Positions 51,077 to 58,898 of a stretch of DNA of 64,000 nt are shown in pieces (the stretch's first letter is position 1; each line of letters starts with the position of its first letter). The stretch is taken from assembly GCF_014218355.1 (NCBI RefSeq), contig NZ_AP023368.1:4651501-4715500 (forward strand), written 5' to 3'. Origin of the DNA: Anaerocolumna chitinilytica (lineage in GTDB: Bacteria; Bacillota; Clostridia; Lachnospirales; Lachnospiraceae). A program made the position numbers and the translations under genes. The notes beneath the pieces were generated by a model, which searched no databases, was not told where the DNA came from, and saw only the letters and a list, made by a program, of their open reading frames with translations.

Positions 51077-51759
51077 CCCTCATCACCTCCGAAGATATAA
51101 CCTGCTCCGTATTTCGTAATTAGTATTTGGGGGTTCTTAGGATCATCTTCTATCTTCTGCCGGATTCTTTTAATAAAACTGTCAATGTTCCTGTCATAAC
51201 CTTCGTAATCGCTGCCATATGCTAATTTAATTAATTGTTCTCTGGTAAGAATCTGTCCTTTATTTTTAAATAAAACAAACAGCAATTTATATTCCGCTGC
51301 TGTCAGCACGATTTCATTGTTGTTTTTTACAAGCTTCATCCCTTTTGTATAAAGTTTCAAATCCCTGAAGCTATATATGATTTCATCTGTTTCCTTATAG
51401 ATACGTTTAATAAAAACCTGAATCCGCTTCATTAATTCTCTTGGACTAAAAGGCTTAATGACATAATCATCTGCACCTGTTTCGAAGCCTTTTAGACGGT
51501 CGACTTCTTCCTGTTTTGCTGTTAACATGATTATCGGTACATCCGATATTTTTCTGATTTCCTTTAATACTTCAAAACCACTGATACCCGGCATCATAAT
51601 ATCCAAAAGAACGAGATGAAATTCCTGGCTGCCAAACAGTTCCAGTGCTTCAAACCCATTACCGGCTACAGCTACCCCGTATCCCTCCTTCGCGATGTAC
51701 TTCATCAGTATATCGCTTATTTCTTTCTGGTCTTCTACTACTAGAATCTGATAAACCAT
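51073..51759 (-). CDS. OmpR-family response regulator of the Met-rich sensor
   Basis: 228 residues. Receiver domain ~1-120 (VVEDQKEI acidic pair, phospho-acceptor in LVLLDIMMPGISGFEV, KPFSPRELM loop), then a winged helix ~130-225 (LTAAEYKLLFVLFKNKGQIL, YDRNIDSFIKRIRQKIE). It pairs with the kinase through a 4-bp ATGA overlap. A pair of CCATAATT repeats 11 bp apart upstream of the Met-rich gene is its likely binding site. Start ATG 51759. Confidence 0.93.
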   Translation of the reverse strand: MVYQILVVEDQKEISDILMKYIAKEGYGVAVAGNGFEALELFGSQEFHLVLLDIMMPGISGFEVLKEIRKISDVPIIMLTAKQEEVDRLKGFETGADDYVIKPFSPRELMKRIQVFIKRIYKETDEIIYSFRDLKLYTKGMKLVKNNNEIVLTAAEYKLLFVLFKNKGQILTREQLIKLAYGSDYEGYDRNIDSFIKRIRQKIEDDPKNPQILITKYGAGYIFGGDEG

Positions 51760-51796
51760 TTATTTCACCTCCCTCTGCTAATCTTTCATTCATTTA

Positions 51797-52051
51797 TTAA
51801 CGGTCTAATAAGCTTTTTCCTCTAATATACTCTTCTTCTGAAATCTCACCTTTTACAAATTGCAGCTTTAATATTTCGAAAGCTTCAGAAGATGCCCTTT
51901 TCTTTTTATTATGAACAAAAAGATAAAAAAGTAAAGCTATTGTTATGATTAAGCTTATACCGATAATAATGCTCCACCCATTATTAACATATCCAAAGGC
52001 TGGACATATACCGTTACGATTTAGTCCTTGATTGAAATATCTGTACATCAT
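51797..52051 (-). CDS. Small membrane protein with SHOCT domain
   Basis: 84 residues: one membrane segment at ~27-48, a basic stretch, then a C-terminal SHOCT motif (ILKLQFVKGEISEEEYIRGKSLL). SHOCT domains are short oligomerisation modules of unknown exact role. AGGAGGTATTTCT precedes ATG 52051. It lies 13 bp after another SHOCT gene and 37 bp before the response regulator gene, in one operon. Confidence 0.85.
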   Translation of the reverse strand: MMYRYFNQGLNRNGICPAFGYVNNGWSIIIGISLIITIALLFYLFVHNKKKRASSEAFEILKLQFVKGEISEEEYIRGKSLLDR

Positions 52052-52063
52052 AGAAATACCTCC

Positions 52064-52249
52064 TTAAACTATTGTTTTTTTCATCTTTGTATAAGTTTTT
52101 TCATCGATCTCACCATTAACATAACGCATTTTTAATACTTCCTCAGCCGGTATCCCCAGCTTCTTTGTATCATTTCCATCATATTTTTTATGATCACCCA
52201 AAAGATAAAATAGCGCTATGATTACTATAATCCAAAAGAATATCATCAT
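52064..52249 (-). CDS. Small membrane protein with SHOCT-like domain
   Basis: About 61 residues: an N-terminal membrane segment (MMIFFWIIVIIALFYLLG) and a C-terminal SHOCT-like motif (VLKMRYVNGEIDEKTYTKM). I start at ATG 52249, preceded by AAAGGAGAATTC. It is a likely paralogue of the next gene. Confidence 0.8.
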   Translation of the reverse strand: MMIFFWIIVIIALFYLLGDHKKYDGNDTKKLGIPAEEVLKMRYVNGEIDEKTYTKMKKTIV

Positions 52250-52363
52250 AGAATTCTCCTTTCTGCAAATACACATGAGCTCATCTCAAATTTGCCATGT
52301 GTTATATGATAGATAAGTTAGACGTCTGCCACTAATGAAAATCTATTACTTGCATCAATCACA

Positions 52364-52723
52364 CTATCGAAAGCAAGCTGCCGTTCCTCCCATAGCATGG
52401 TGCATAGAAATCATATCTGCTTTGTCAATTCGTTTCATCATTGCCGCCATATTGCTGTAACCATATTTCTTCATTAAATCAATCATTTTCTGATAATCCT
52501 TATCTGAAAGATTGTTCATAAAGTCATTCATGGCAGCATAATCACCATCCTTAATATCCTGAGCCAATTCATCATATCCATTTTGCTCCATCATAGAATA
52601 CATAGTATTCGTTGTGACCGCGCTTAACTGTCTATCTTTGCTATTTTCCTTAGCAAAGGCAATTGTTGTTGTTCCAAGCGCAAGAAATAATGCGGCTCCG
52701 ACTACTAATTTTTTTATTATCAT
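52364..52723 (-). CDS. Met-rich secreted small protein, possibly metal-binding
   Basis: About 119 residues. An N-terminal signal peptide (IIKKLVVGAALFLALG, cleavage near TIAFA) is followed by ~95 residues that are helical and carry about 13 Met, spaced in pairs (YSMMEQ, AAMNDFM, KMIDLM, NMAAMM, DMISM) and ending in HHAMGGTAACFR. Met, His and Cys together suggest soft-metal binding, an inference. I recognise no family. ATG 52723 follows AAAGGAGATTG. It is the first gene of the operon with the SHOCT proteins and the Met-rich sensor system. Confidence 0.75.
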   Translation of the reverse strand: MIIKKLVVGAALFLALGTTTIAFAKENSKDRQLSAVTTNTMYSMMEQNGYDELAQDIKDGDYAAMNDFMNNLSDKDYQKMIDLMKKYGYSNMAAMMKRIDKADMISMHHAMGGTAACFR

Positions 52724-52769
52724 AATTATCAATCTCCTTTTGATTAAGTTGTTTTGTTTTTATGCTTTT

Positions 52770-52800
52770 ATTGTAAAAGGCAATTATGGTTGAATTATGG
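52770..52800 (-). promoter_or_regulatory. Promoter of the Met-rich gene with 11-bp-period direct repeat
   Basis: Reading the minus strand, CCATAATT at 52800-52793 is repeated at 52789-52782 with three bases between, directly upstream of TACAAT (52775-52770). The repeat replaces the -35 hexamer. Head-to-tail sites one helical turn apart at this position are typical for OmpR-family activators. Confidence 0.6.
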
Positions 52801-52868
52801 ACAGAAAATTATCCTGGAAGATATTTATTACATCCCCTAGAGGAGTATATCTTAGGAGCAAAAAGAAT

Positions 52869-52893
52869 ACCGCCAGTCAAAACAACTGGCGGT
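52869..52893 (-). terminator. Terminator after the bis-histidine membrane protein gene
   Basis: ACCGCCAGT / ACTGGCGGT, a perfect 9-bp stem with a 7-base loop, followed on the minus strand by ATTCTTTTT. Confidence 0.85.
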
Positions 52894-52952
52894 AGAAATA
52901 ATTAAAACTAATTGAACTTGTCAGTACCCTGGAGCATATTGAAATTATATAC

Positions 52953-53351
52953 CTAAATTACATGAATCAAAATAGTAACTAGCAATAAAGCCGCAATCCC
53001 TCTATGTAACCTGAGCCATCCTTTTGTTTTGGGCTTTTTCACTTGCCCATAGATGCCCAATAGAAACTGAAGTATCATAAAACCTGCTGCAATACATCCG
53101 GTGATACTGAGTCCAAAATGTGTAAATTGCAAATAAAAATGGATAAGAATCATAATAATGGCAGCTCCGCCAAAGTAACGATGGTACTTAACTAGAAATT
53201 TCAGAATTTTCATAAAAGCCTTATAAAACTTATCGTTTTTCTTTAATTTTTCTCGATAGTTTCGATTTAAAAACTTAAAACAGAAGTTCAATACTGCTAA
53301 TGCATAGAAAAAAATAATCAGATATCCAAATAATCCTCCTAGTTCTTCCAT
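52953..53351 (-). CDS. Four-helix membrane protein with two H-x13-H pairs (cytochrome-b / ferric-reductase-like)
   Basis: 132 residues with four hydrophobic segments (~8-28, ~57-76, ~80-102, ~116-132). H57 and H71 in the second helix and H116 and H130 in the fourth are each spaced H-x13-H, the bis-heme ligand pattern of ferric-reductase-like transmembrane domains. No flavin or NAD domain is attached, so an electron partner would be separate. It lies before the Met-rich operon but has its own terminator. Heme binding is inferred from spacing only. Confidence 0.65.
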   Translation of the reverse strand: MEELGGLFGYLIIFFYALAVLNFCFKFLNRNYREKLKKNDKFYKAFMKILKFLVKYHRYFGGAAIIMILIHFYLQFTHFGLSITGCIAAGFMILQFLLGIYGQVKKPKTKGWLRLHRGIAALLLVTILIHVI

Positions 53352-53467
53352 AGTACAACCTCCATATAGACTTTTTATTCATTATAACATAGGATCATAC
53401 CAATTTTAAAGTTCTTTACGAAGTCCCATTAAAGAAAAACTATTTTTATTAGATAGGCGCCTTACTT

Positions 53468-54823
53468 CTAAAATTTTATTTCAAAAACAACAACAGAACC
53501 GGTTTGATTCGGCTTATTATAATAACTTAATCTTCCATTATATTTTTCAGCAACCATATTGGCGAAATACATACCTATTCCGTAATGCTCCTCATTCCGC
53601 TCAGTTCTTTCTGTGTAAAACTGATTTTTAGCATATTTTAAAGCTTCATCCGAAAAGCCTTTACCATAATCCTCAACTTCTACGATAAAACACTTCTCGA
53701 CCCCTTTAAGATTTATCTTTATTTTCTTTTCAAATGTAGTATGCTCTATTGCGTTTCTTACCAAATTTATTACTGCTCTTTCTATAAGATCTTTATTTAC
53801 ATCAGCTTCAGCATCCAATTCCATATTGGATATTATTATCTCTATCCCTTTTGTTTTACAAAGCTCCTTACTTTCATTAAGAATATCAGTTATAATTGTA
53901 TTGATATTAGTTTTTTCTGCACTGTCCTCTTTTAAATCATTTTTCGTTTCATCAATAAGTAATTTTATATATCTTTCTATTTTATCAGAATTACTATTAA
54001 TGATCTCCGCAAACTGATAGATATCTGCTATCTTCTCTTCTTCTAATATAAGTTCCGAATTGCCTTTAATTATAGTAAGTGGTGTTTTGATATCGTGTGC
54101 AATTGCAGAAATATTGCTTTTCCTTTTTTGTTCTGTCTCCCACTCTTTTTTTAAGGATTGGGATAATGCTGTTTTCATATCATAAAGAGATAATAATATG
54201 TCATTAAATTCTTTAATTCTAGAATTATTATGTACTAAATTAATCTCTCTATTTTGTATTTGGCTTATTTCATAGAGAACAGGTTCCAGTTCTTTCTTTA
54301 ACTTTCTTTCAAAGCGAAAGGCACAGTCTGTAACGATTAGCATAAAAATAATAGCAAACAATACCAATATTATCACTTCTAGCTTAGGAAAAAACTTGTC
54401 CAGGGTATAGGATGAAAAATGTGCTAACATATCATAATTAACAATGCAATATCCATTTACCGTATTAATTAAAAAGAATCTGCGGTCACCAGAATGCGAA
54501 TCTTTAATAAATGCTTTCGCATCCTCCACCGCAGCCTTACTAAGATCACCGGAGAGGTAATTGCCACTAAAATCAAATAAACCATACTTGCAGGTATGAG
54601 GTATCAGTGTTTTATCAAATGGCTCACTTTCAGATATTAATGCCTTATTTTGAACAAGGTAATTCTGGGAATAATCTGCCGGTAGTATAAATCCTATACT
54701 TAGACCCAAATAAAATAATAATACAAATATAATAATTTCTATAAAAACCCCGGCAGACAGCCATAGCAATTGCTTAAAAAACATTGAAAACAGTGTATTG
54801 GATCTTATTTTTTTTAGTTCCAT
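53468..54823 (-). CDS. Sensor histidine kinase of the peptide-transporter system (NisK/CprK-like)
   Basis: About 451 residues. Two membrane segments (~17-42 and ~145-168) flank an external domain of ~100 residues. A cytoplasmic kinase follows, with ISAIAHDIKTPLTIIKGNSE as H box, NLVRNAIEHTTFEKK as N box and DYGKGFSDEAL, GIGMYFANMVAEK as G boxes. HDIKTPLT is the form seen in lantibiotic-sensing kinases. I start at ATG 54823, overlapping the response regulator end by 10 bp; the frame reaches 54841. Confidence 0.92.
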   Translation of the reverse strand: MELKKIRSNTLFSMFFKQLLWLSAGVFIEIIIFVLLFYLGLSIGFILPADYSQNYLVQNKALISESEPFDKTLIPHTCKYGLFDFSGNYLSGDLSKAAVEDAKAFIKDSHSGDRRFFLINTVNGYCIVNYDMLAHFSSYTLDKFFPKLEVIILVLFAIIFMLIVTDCAFRFERKLKKELEPVLYEISQIQNREINLVHNNSRIKEFNDILLSLYDMKTALSQSLKKEWETEQKRKSNISAIAHDIKTPLTIIKGNSELILEEEKIADIYQFAEIINSNSDKIERYIKLLIDETKNDLKEDSAEKTNINTIITDILNESKELCKTKGIEIIISNMELDAEADVNKDLIERAVINLVRNAIEHTTFEKKIKINLKGVEKCFIVEVEDYGKGFSDEALKYAKNQFYTERTERNEEHYGIGMYFANMVAEKYNGRLSYYNKPNQTGSVVVFEIKF

Positions 54824-55473
54824 TTGTAACCTATCCCCCAAACTGTTTCAATTGGATTTTCACCGCCTTGTTTCAGTTTTGCACGTATATTTTTTACATG
54901 TTCTCTCACCGCACTAACATCGCTTTCGAAATCAAACCCAAATACCTTTTCTATTATTTGCTCAAGAGAAAAGACCTGTCCTTTGTTTCTTGTTAAAAAT
55001 TCGCATATTTCATACTCACTTTTTGTTAGCTTAATTTGCTCATCATTTAAATATAGTATTTTCTCGGATACATCAAATTTAAAATTATCACTTATGATTC
55101 GAGTATGATATTCTCTTTTTTCTCGTCTCAAATGAGCATTTACTCTAGCTCTGATTTCAGATAAGCTGAATGGTTTCTTTATGTAATCATCCGCACCTGC
55201 TGCAAATCCTTCAATTAGATCTGTGTCCATTGTCTTAGCAGTTAAAAAAATAATCGGACAATCCACACTATCACGAATTTCTTTACAAATTGTAAAACCG
55301 TCTTTCTCCGGCATCATAACATCAAGTAAAATCAAATCGTACTTTGTTAGGTAATCTTTCTTCACTTTTTCAGCTCGATCCAGTATATCAACTGAATGCT
55401 GCTCATTCTCAAGGGCCTTTTTAATGATAGATAAGATTTGAATATCATCATCAATCGCAAGGATTCTCGACAT
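54814..55473 (-). CDS. OmpR-family response regulator of the peptide-transporter system
   Basis: 219 residues. Receiver ~1-118 (AIDDDIQIL, LILLDVMMPEKDGF, KPFSLSEIR) and winged helix ~125-218 (LTKSEYEICEFLTRNKGQV, VSAVREHVKNIRAKL, ending GIGYKWN). It resembles CprR/NisR/SpaR-type regulators that switch on peptide-resistance transporters. AGGTGGAATT precedes ATG 55473. The ABC permease gene ends 65 bp upstream, so the five genes probably form one operon, with an 11-bp-period repeat at its promoter as the likely site. Confidence 0.92.
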   Translation of the reverse strand: MSRILAIDDDIQILSIIKKALENEQHSVDILDRAEKVKKDYLTKYDLILLDVMMPEKDGFTICKEIRDSVDCPIIFLTAKTMDTDLIEGFAAGADDYIKKPFSLSEIRARVNAHLRREKREYHTRIISDNFKFDVSEKILYLNDEQIKLTKSEYEICEFLTRNKGQVFSLEQIIEKVFGFDFESDVSAVREHVKNIRAKLKQGGENPIETVWGIGYKWN

Positions 55474-55538
55474 AATTCCACCTGCTTTCCTTCCTAGTAT
55501 ACCTTGAAAATTGAATTTTGTCTAAAGCAACTAATCCA

Positions 55539-56300
55539 TTATTCATATTTGGTATTTATCCCTTGCCAACGATTACCCCAAAGCACAAAGATACTGATTA
55601 AAACTATTGTAATAATGCTAACCGTCAAAGTACCAGCTTTCATATCATGAGCAATAGTGTCATATAAATTCCTGTCTGTATATTGTTTTAAATAATAAGT
55701 TGCGATTCTAATAGCATATCCCCAGGGTATATATCTCCAGATAATATCACCTAACCCTAAGTATAAAAGCGGACTTAACAATGTTCCAATGATACCGGTG
55801 CTAAGTGATATACCATTACCAAAGGTAAAACATATCATGTATTGTAATATATACAAGGTGACATTGGATAGAAACATTACGAGTGATAATTTAAAATAAA
55901 CCAAAACTGAAAATAATGAAAAACCCATTATTCTAAAAATTATGCCAAACCCTAGTATGGTAAATGCACTTGCAAATAATCCAAATAGCAGCAGTGTTAT
56001 TAAGTTACCCAAATGTGAAACAAGCTTTTGGTACGGAACAGATAACATATTCTGAAAATTACCCGCTTTTAATTCCTGGTCATACAACATTGTTGTTGCA
56101 ATAGAGATTATAAGAGGAAATGCCATAGCAATTGCCTGAATAAAAACTAACACTTTATCTGCCTCATTCCAAGGTGAATAGGAATAATAAGCACAGAAAA
56201 CAAATATACCGATTACAGGTACAGTAATATATAGGAACAATAGCTTGGAATGCAGTATTTTATAGCTACCTGCTTTAACGCTATTCATTAAATTTTTCAT
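55539..56300 (-). CDS. ABC-2 type permease, lantibiotic-immunity MutG/CprC-like
   Basis: 253 residues with six membrane segments. ELKAGNFQNMLSVPYQKLV after the second helix is the typical coupling region of lantibiotic-immunity permeases. With the neighbouring permease and ATPase it should remove cationic antimicrobial peptides from the membrane. GGAGGTATT precedes ATG 56300. It follows the sister permease by 44 bp. Confidence 0.87.
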   Translation of the reverse strand: MKNLMNSVKAGSYKILHSKLLFLYITVPVIGIFVFCAYYSYSPWNEADKVLVFIQAIAMAFPLIISIATTMLYDQELKAGNFQNMLSVPYQKLVSHLGNLITLLLFGLFASAFTILGFGIIFRIMGFSLFSVLVYFKLSLVMFLSNVTLYILQYMICFTFGNGISLSTGIIGTLLSPLLYLGLGDIIWRYIPWGYAIRIATYYLKQYTDRNLYDTIAHDMKAGTLTVSIITIVLISIFVLWGNRWQGINTKYE

Positions 56301-56344
56301 AATACCTCCATATAATGCGCTTTAGTGCATACTCAATTTTCACA

Positions 56345-57067
56345 CTATACCTCCTGATGTTTGAAGATATTTGCTGTAAACAGAGAACCTATAAGATATA
56401 AAACAACAGTTATTGCAATACCAGGAAATATAACATTGCTGCGGTTTAAAATACTCCCCGATGGCAAAAGTAACCCATTTGGTAAAACCTTTATAATGGG
56501 GCACATAATTCTAGCCGGAATTGAAAAAGGTATCCACCAAAACTTCCCTACAGCACATATGCTCGCAAACAATAAATTACTAACAATACTTAGAATTACA
56601 GAGATAAACATATTCATATGAAGAGTTATGAACATAAAGAATGGGATTTGCCAGGCGAAAGTAATGCACAAAGTAATACTTGCAAATACGTTATTGATAT
56701 CAGGAATTTGCTTATTAAAAAGGAAACCGCATAATATCGTAAAACTTGAAAAAATAAAACAGGTAAGAAATAAATATAATGTAGCCATGCCAATCTTTGC
56801 ATACCACAAATGCTTTTTATCTTGTACAAGTCCTAACATCCCATGAAAATTATTTTTCTTATCTTTCTTGATTATGGATGCTGAAATATAGGTAACTGTA
56901 AAAGGCAGAAAAATCATATACCACCAATTATAGGATGCTGTCTGAATATATTTTGTTCCCATTAAAACCAAGGCTATAATAATATTTACTATTGGTATAA
57001 GCCATATTATTGTGTTATTAAAACTGTGTTTTTGTTTCAGAATTTCTGCTTTTAAGTAATTAATCAT
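56345..57067 (-). CDS. ABC-2 type permease, lantibiotic-immunity MutE/CprB-like
   Basis: 240 residues with six membrane segments. YLKAEILKQKHSFNNTIIWL at the N-terminus and NNFHGMLGLVQDKKHLWYAK are the usual blocks of the LanE/CprB branch. The start ATG 57067 overlaps the ATPase stop by 8 bp (ATGATTAA), so translation is coupled. Confidence 0.87.
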   Translation of the reverse strand: MINYLKAEILKQKHSFNNTIIWLIPIVNIIIALVLMGTKYIQTASYNWWYMIFLPFTVTYISASIIKKDKKNNFHGMLGLVQDKKHLWYAKIGMATLYLFLTCFIFSSFTILCGFLFNKQIPDINNVFASITLCITFAWQIPFFMFITLHMNMFISVILSIVSNLLFASICAVGKFWWIPFSIPARIMCPIIKVLPNGLLLPSGSILNRSNVIFPGIAITVVLYLIGSLFTANIFKHQEV

Positions 57068-57764
57068 TGAAAGAGCCTTCCTTTCTCACAATCTCCATAA
57101 AGAGCGCTTCAAGATTTTCTGACTGGGAAAGTTCTTCTTGATACAAAAGTTTTCCATTCACGATAATTCCAATGTGATCGGCTATTTGCTGGATTTCTGA
57201 TAAATTATGACTTGATATGATAACGGTAATGCCTTGTCTAGGAAATGTTCTGATAAGTTCCCTCAAATCATTGATTCCAATGGGGTCAAGACCATTGGTT
57301 GGTTCATCTAAAATCAGAAATTTTGGATTGTTTAAGAGTGCCATAGCAATCCCTAGGCGTTGTTTCATCCCCATCGAAAAGCTTCCGGCACGTTTTTTAC
57401 CTGTATTTGTAAGGTTTACTATTTCTAAGACCTCATTTATTCGCTTATCCGGCAATCCATAAATTAAGGTTCTGACTTTTAGATTCTCTCTTGCAGATAA
57501 ATTTTCATAGATTGGTGCATTTTCAATCAAAGAGCCTATCTTCCCCAGATCTTTTCTTACAAGCACTTTTCCATCCAGCAATATTTCACCAGAAGTGGGT
57601 TCCATCATACCTGTTATCATCTTTAAAAAGGTAGATTTGCCTGCCCCATTTGGTCCAAGCAGACCATAAATCGTATTTTCTTCTACCTTAATCGATATCC
57701 GATCATTGGCTTTTTGCGTCTTAAAACTTTTACAAAGTTCTTTTGTCTCTAATATGTAATTCAT
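57060..57764 (-). CDS. ABC transporter ATPase, lantibiotic-protection type (LanF/CprA-like)
   Basis: 234 residues with Walker A GPNGAGKST, a Q loop, signature FSMGMKQRLGIAMALL, Walker B FLILDEPTNGLDP and H-loop ISSHNLSEI. The C-terminal LFMEIV tail and ELCKSFKTQKANDRIS opening match the gallidermin/bacitracin-resistance group. It powers the two following permeases. GGGAGGATATTTTT precedes ATG 57764. No lantibiotic precursor or modification gene adjoins, so this is a resistance rather than producer locus, as for C. difficile CprABC. Confidence 0.92.
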   Translation of the reverse strand: MNYILETKELCKSFKTQKANDRISIKVEENTIYGLLGPNGAGKSTFLKMITGMMEPTSGEILLDGKVLVRKDLGKIGSLIENAPIYENLSARENLKVRTLIYGLPDKRINEVLEIVNLTNTGKKRAGSFSMGMKQRLGIAMALLNNPKFLILDEPTNGLDPIGINDLRELIRTFPRQGITVIISSHNLSEIQQIADHIGIIVNGKLLYQEELSQSENLEALFMEIVRKEGSFND

Positions 57765-57794
57765 AAAAATATCCTCCCTATTTAAACTGTTTTA

Positions 57795-57828
57795 AATATA
57801 GAGGATAAATATAAGGATTTTATAAGGA
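57795..57828 (-). promoter_or_regulatory. Promoter of the peptide-resistance operon with 11-bp-period direct repeat
   Basis: Minus strand: TCCTTATA at 57828-57821 and again at 57817-57810, three bases apart, with a weaker third copy TCCTCTATA at 57805. TATATT (57800-57795) serves as -10, and the repeats occupy the -35 region. This is the expected position for the linked OmpR-family regulator. Confidence 0.6.
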
Positions 57829-57934
57829 AATGTAATTTATATAATTATGCACTATTCATATTTTATAATGATTACTCTTTAAACCAAATTACGATGTCGG
57901 AAATGCGATAAATAACATGATTAGCCGTATTAGT

Positions 57935-58102
57935 CTATTTACTATTTTTTTTGCAATCGTAAATTGTAAAAATAATTTTTGAGATAATTAGAGTACCAAC
58001 AAAAACCCAAGTCGTAGATGTAATGATTGCTTTATGAAATATCAGGCACCAAATAATAGTTACTCCAAAATAAAGGAATAAAATTTTCATAAGTTCTTTC
58101 AT
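57935..58102 (-). CDS. Small two-helix membrane protein, function unknown
   Basis: About 55 residues with two hydrophobic stretches (LFLYFGVTIIWCLIF and TTWVFVGTLIISKIIFTI) and a Lys-rich tail. I start at ATG 58102 with AGGATAC upstream; GTG 58138 is an alternative with AGGGAGG too close. It lies downstream of the TetR gene on the same strand and may be cotranscribed. No family recognised. Confidence 0.5.
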   Translation of the reverse strand: MKELMKILFLYFGVTIIWCLIFHKAIITSTTWVFVGTLIISKIIFTIYDCKKNSK

Positions 58103-58182
58103 ATTTTTTAGTATCCTGCTTTTCGTAATAAGCGGCACCTCCCTAATATCAGCAATAAACGTTTTAAATTTTTATCATATCT

Positions 58183-58776
58183 TTATTTTATTTGTTCATA
58201 TAAGATAGACATACTTCCTGTTGGAAGCAGAAGTCCTCGCTCCAATAAATCAGCTAAGCCTTTTAATTTATTACGAACTTGCTCTACAGTCCAATGGAAT
58301 ATACCAGGATCTAATAAAAATGTGAATACTGAAAGTATTATTTCTGAATAAACTTCAGGATAATTACAAGAAAAAGTCCCTTCTTCCATACCCTGTTTCA
58401 GTATATCTGTAAGGATGGGGGATAATTCTGTTAGAATTTTAGCAAGTGACTTTTGGTGAAGCTCAGCATTTTGAGGTAAGTGTAAATAAGTATCAATTTC
58501 TGAGGTAACATGTTGGTTAAAATATGTGGTAAATAACAAACGAAATTTAGATAAGGCATCTACATCATTCTCATGAAGTTTTTTTTTGCAATTTTCAATT
58601 ATTTCACCGTAAGAACGCTCAATAAGTGAGTCAGTTATTTCCTCTTTTGATGAATAATAATAGTAAATTCCACCTTTTGCTATTCCTGCTTTATTAGCAA
58701 TCTCGCTTATGGATACTGTTGATTTTTCTTTCAGTAACTCCAACATTGCATCTAAAATTATGTCTTTTTTATTCAT
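58183..58776 (-). CDS. TetR-family regulator divergent from a methyltransferase
   Basis: About 197 residues. Helix-turn-helix at ~5-50 (ILDAMLELLKEKSTVSISE, ANKAGIAKGGIYYYYSSKEE), then a helical ligand domain. GGAGAGTCC precedes ATG 58776. Two TTGAC-N5-GTCAA palindromes lie in the 122-bp divergent region, so it almost certainly represses itself and the methyltransferase gene. Ligand unknown. Confidence 0.92.
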   Translation of the reverse strand: MNKKDIILDAMLELLKEKSTVSISEIANKAGIAKGGIYYYYSSKEEITDSLIERSYGEIIENCKKKLHENDVDALSKFRLLFTTYFNQHVTSEIDTYLHLPQNAELHQKSLAKILTELSPILTDILKQGMEEGTFSCNYPEVYSEIILSVFTFLLDPGIFHWTVEQVRNKLKGLADLLERGLLLPTGSMSILYEQIK

Positions 58777-58828
58777 AGGACTCTCCATTTAACCATTCTT
58801 TTATATATTATATCACGTTAAAAGGCAC

Positions 58829-58881
58829 TTGACTAGCGGTCAAATATATGTTAAATTATAGGAAAGTTGACCATCGGTCAA
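58829..58881. promoter_or_regulatory. Two TetR operators in the divergent region
   Basis: TTGACTAGCGGTCAA (58829-58843) and TTGACCATCGGTCAA (58867-58881) share the inverted repeat TTGAC-N5-GTCAA. The first supplies the -35 (TTGACT) of a plus-strand promoter whose -10 TAAATT follows after 17 bases; the second covers the transcript start region. Confidence 0.85.
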
Positions 58882-58898
58882 AAAATGGAGGAAGCAGA

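Noticed and set aside
53352..57764. Lantibiotic precursor or modification gene near the immunity-type transporter
   Set aside because: I read the gaps and short frames on both strands and saw no leader-peptide pattern, Cys-rich core or LanM/LanB/LanC gene.
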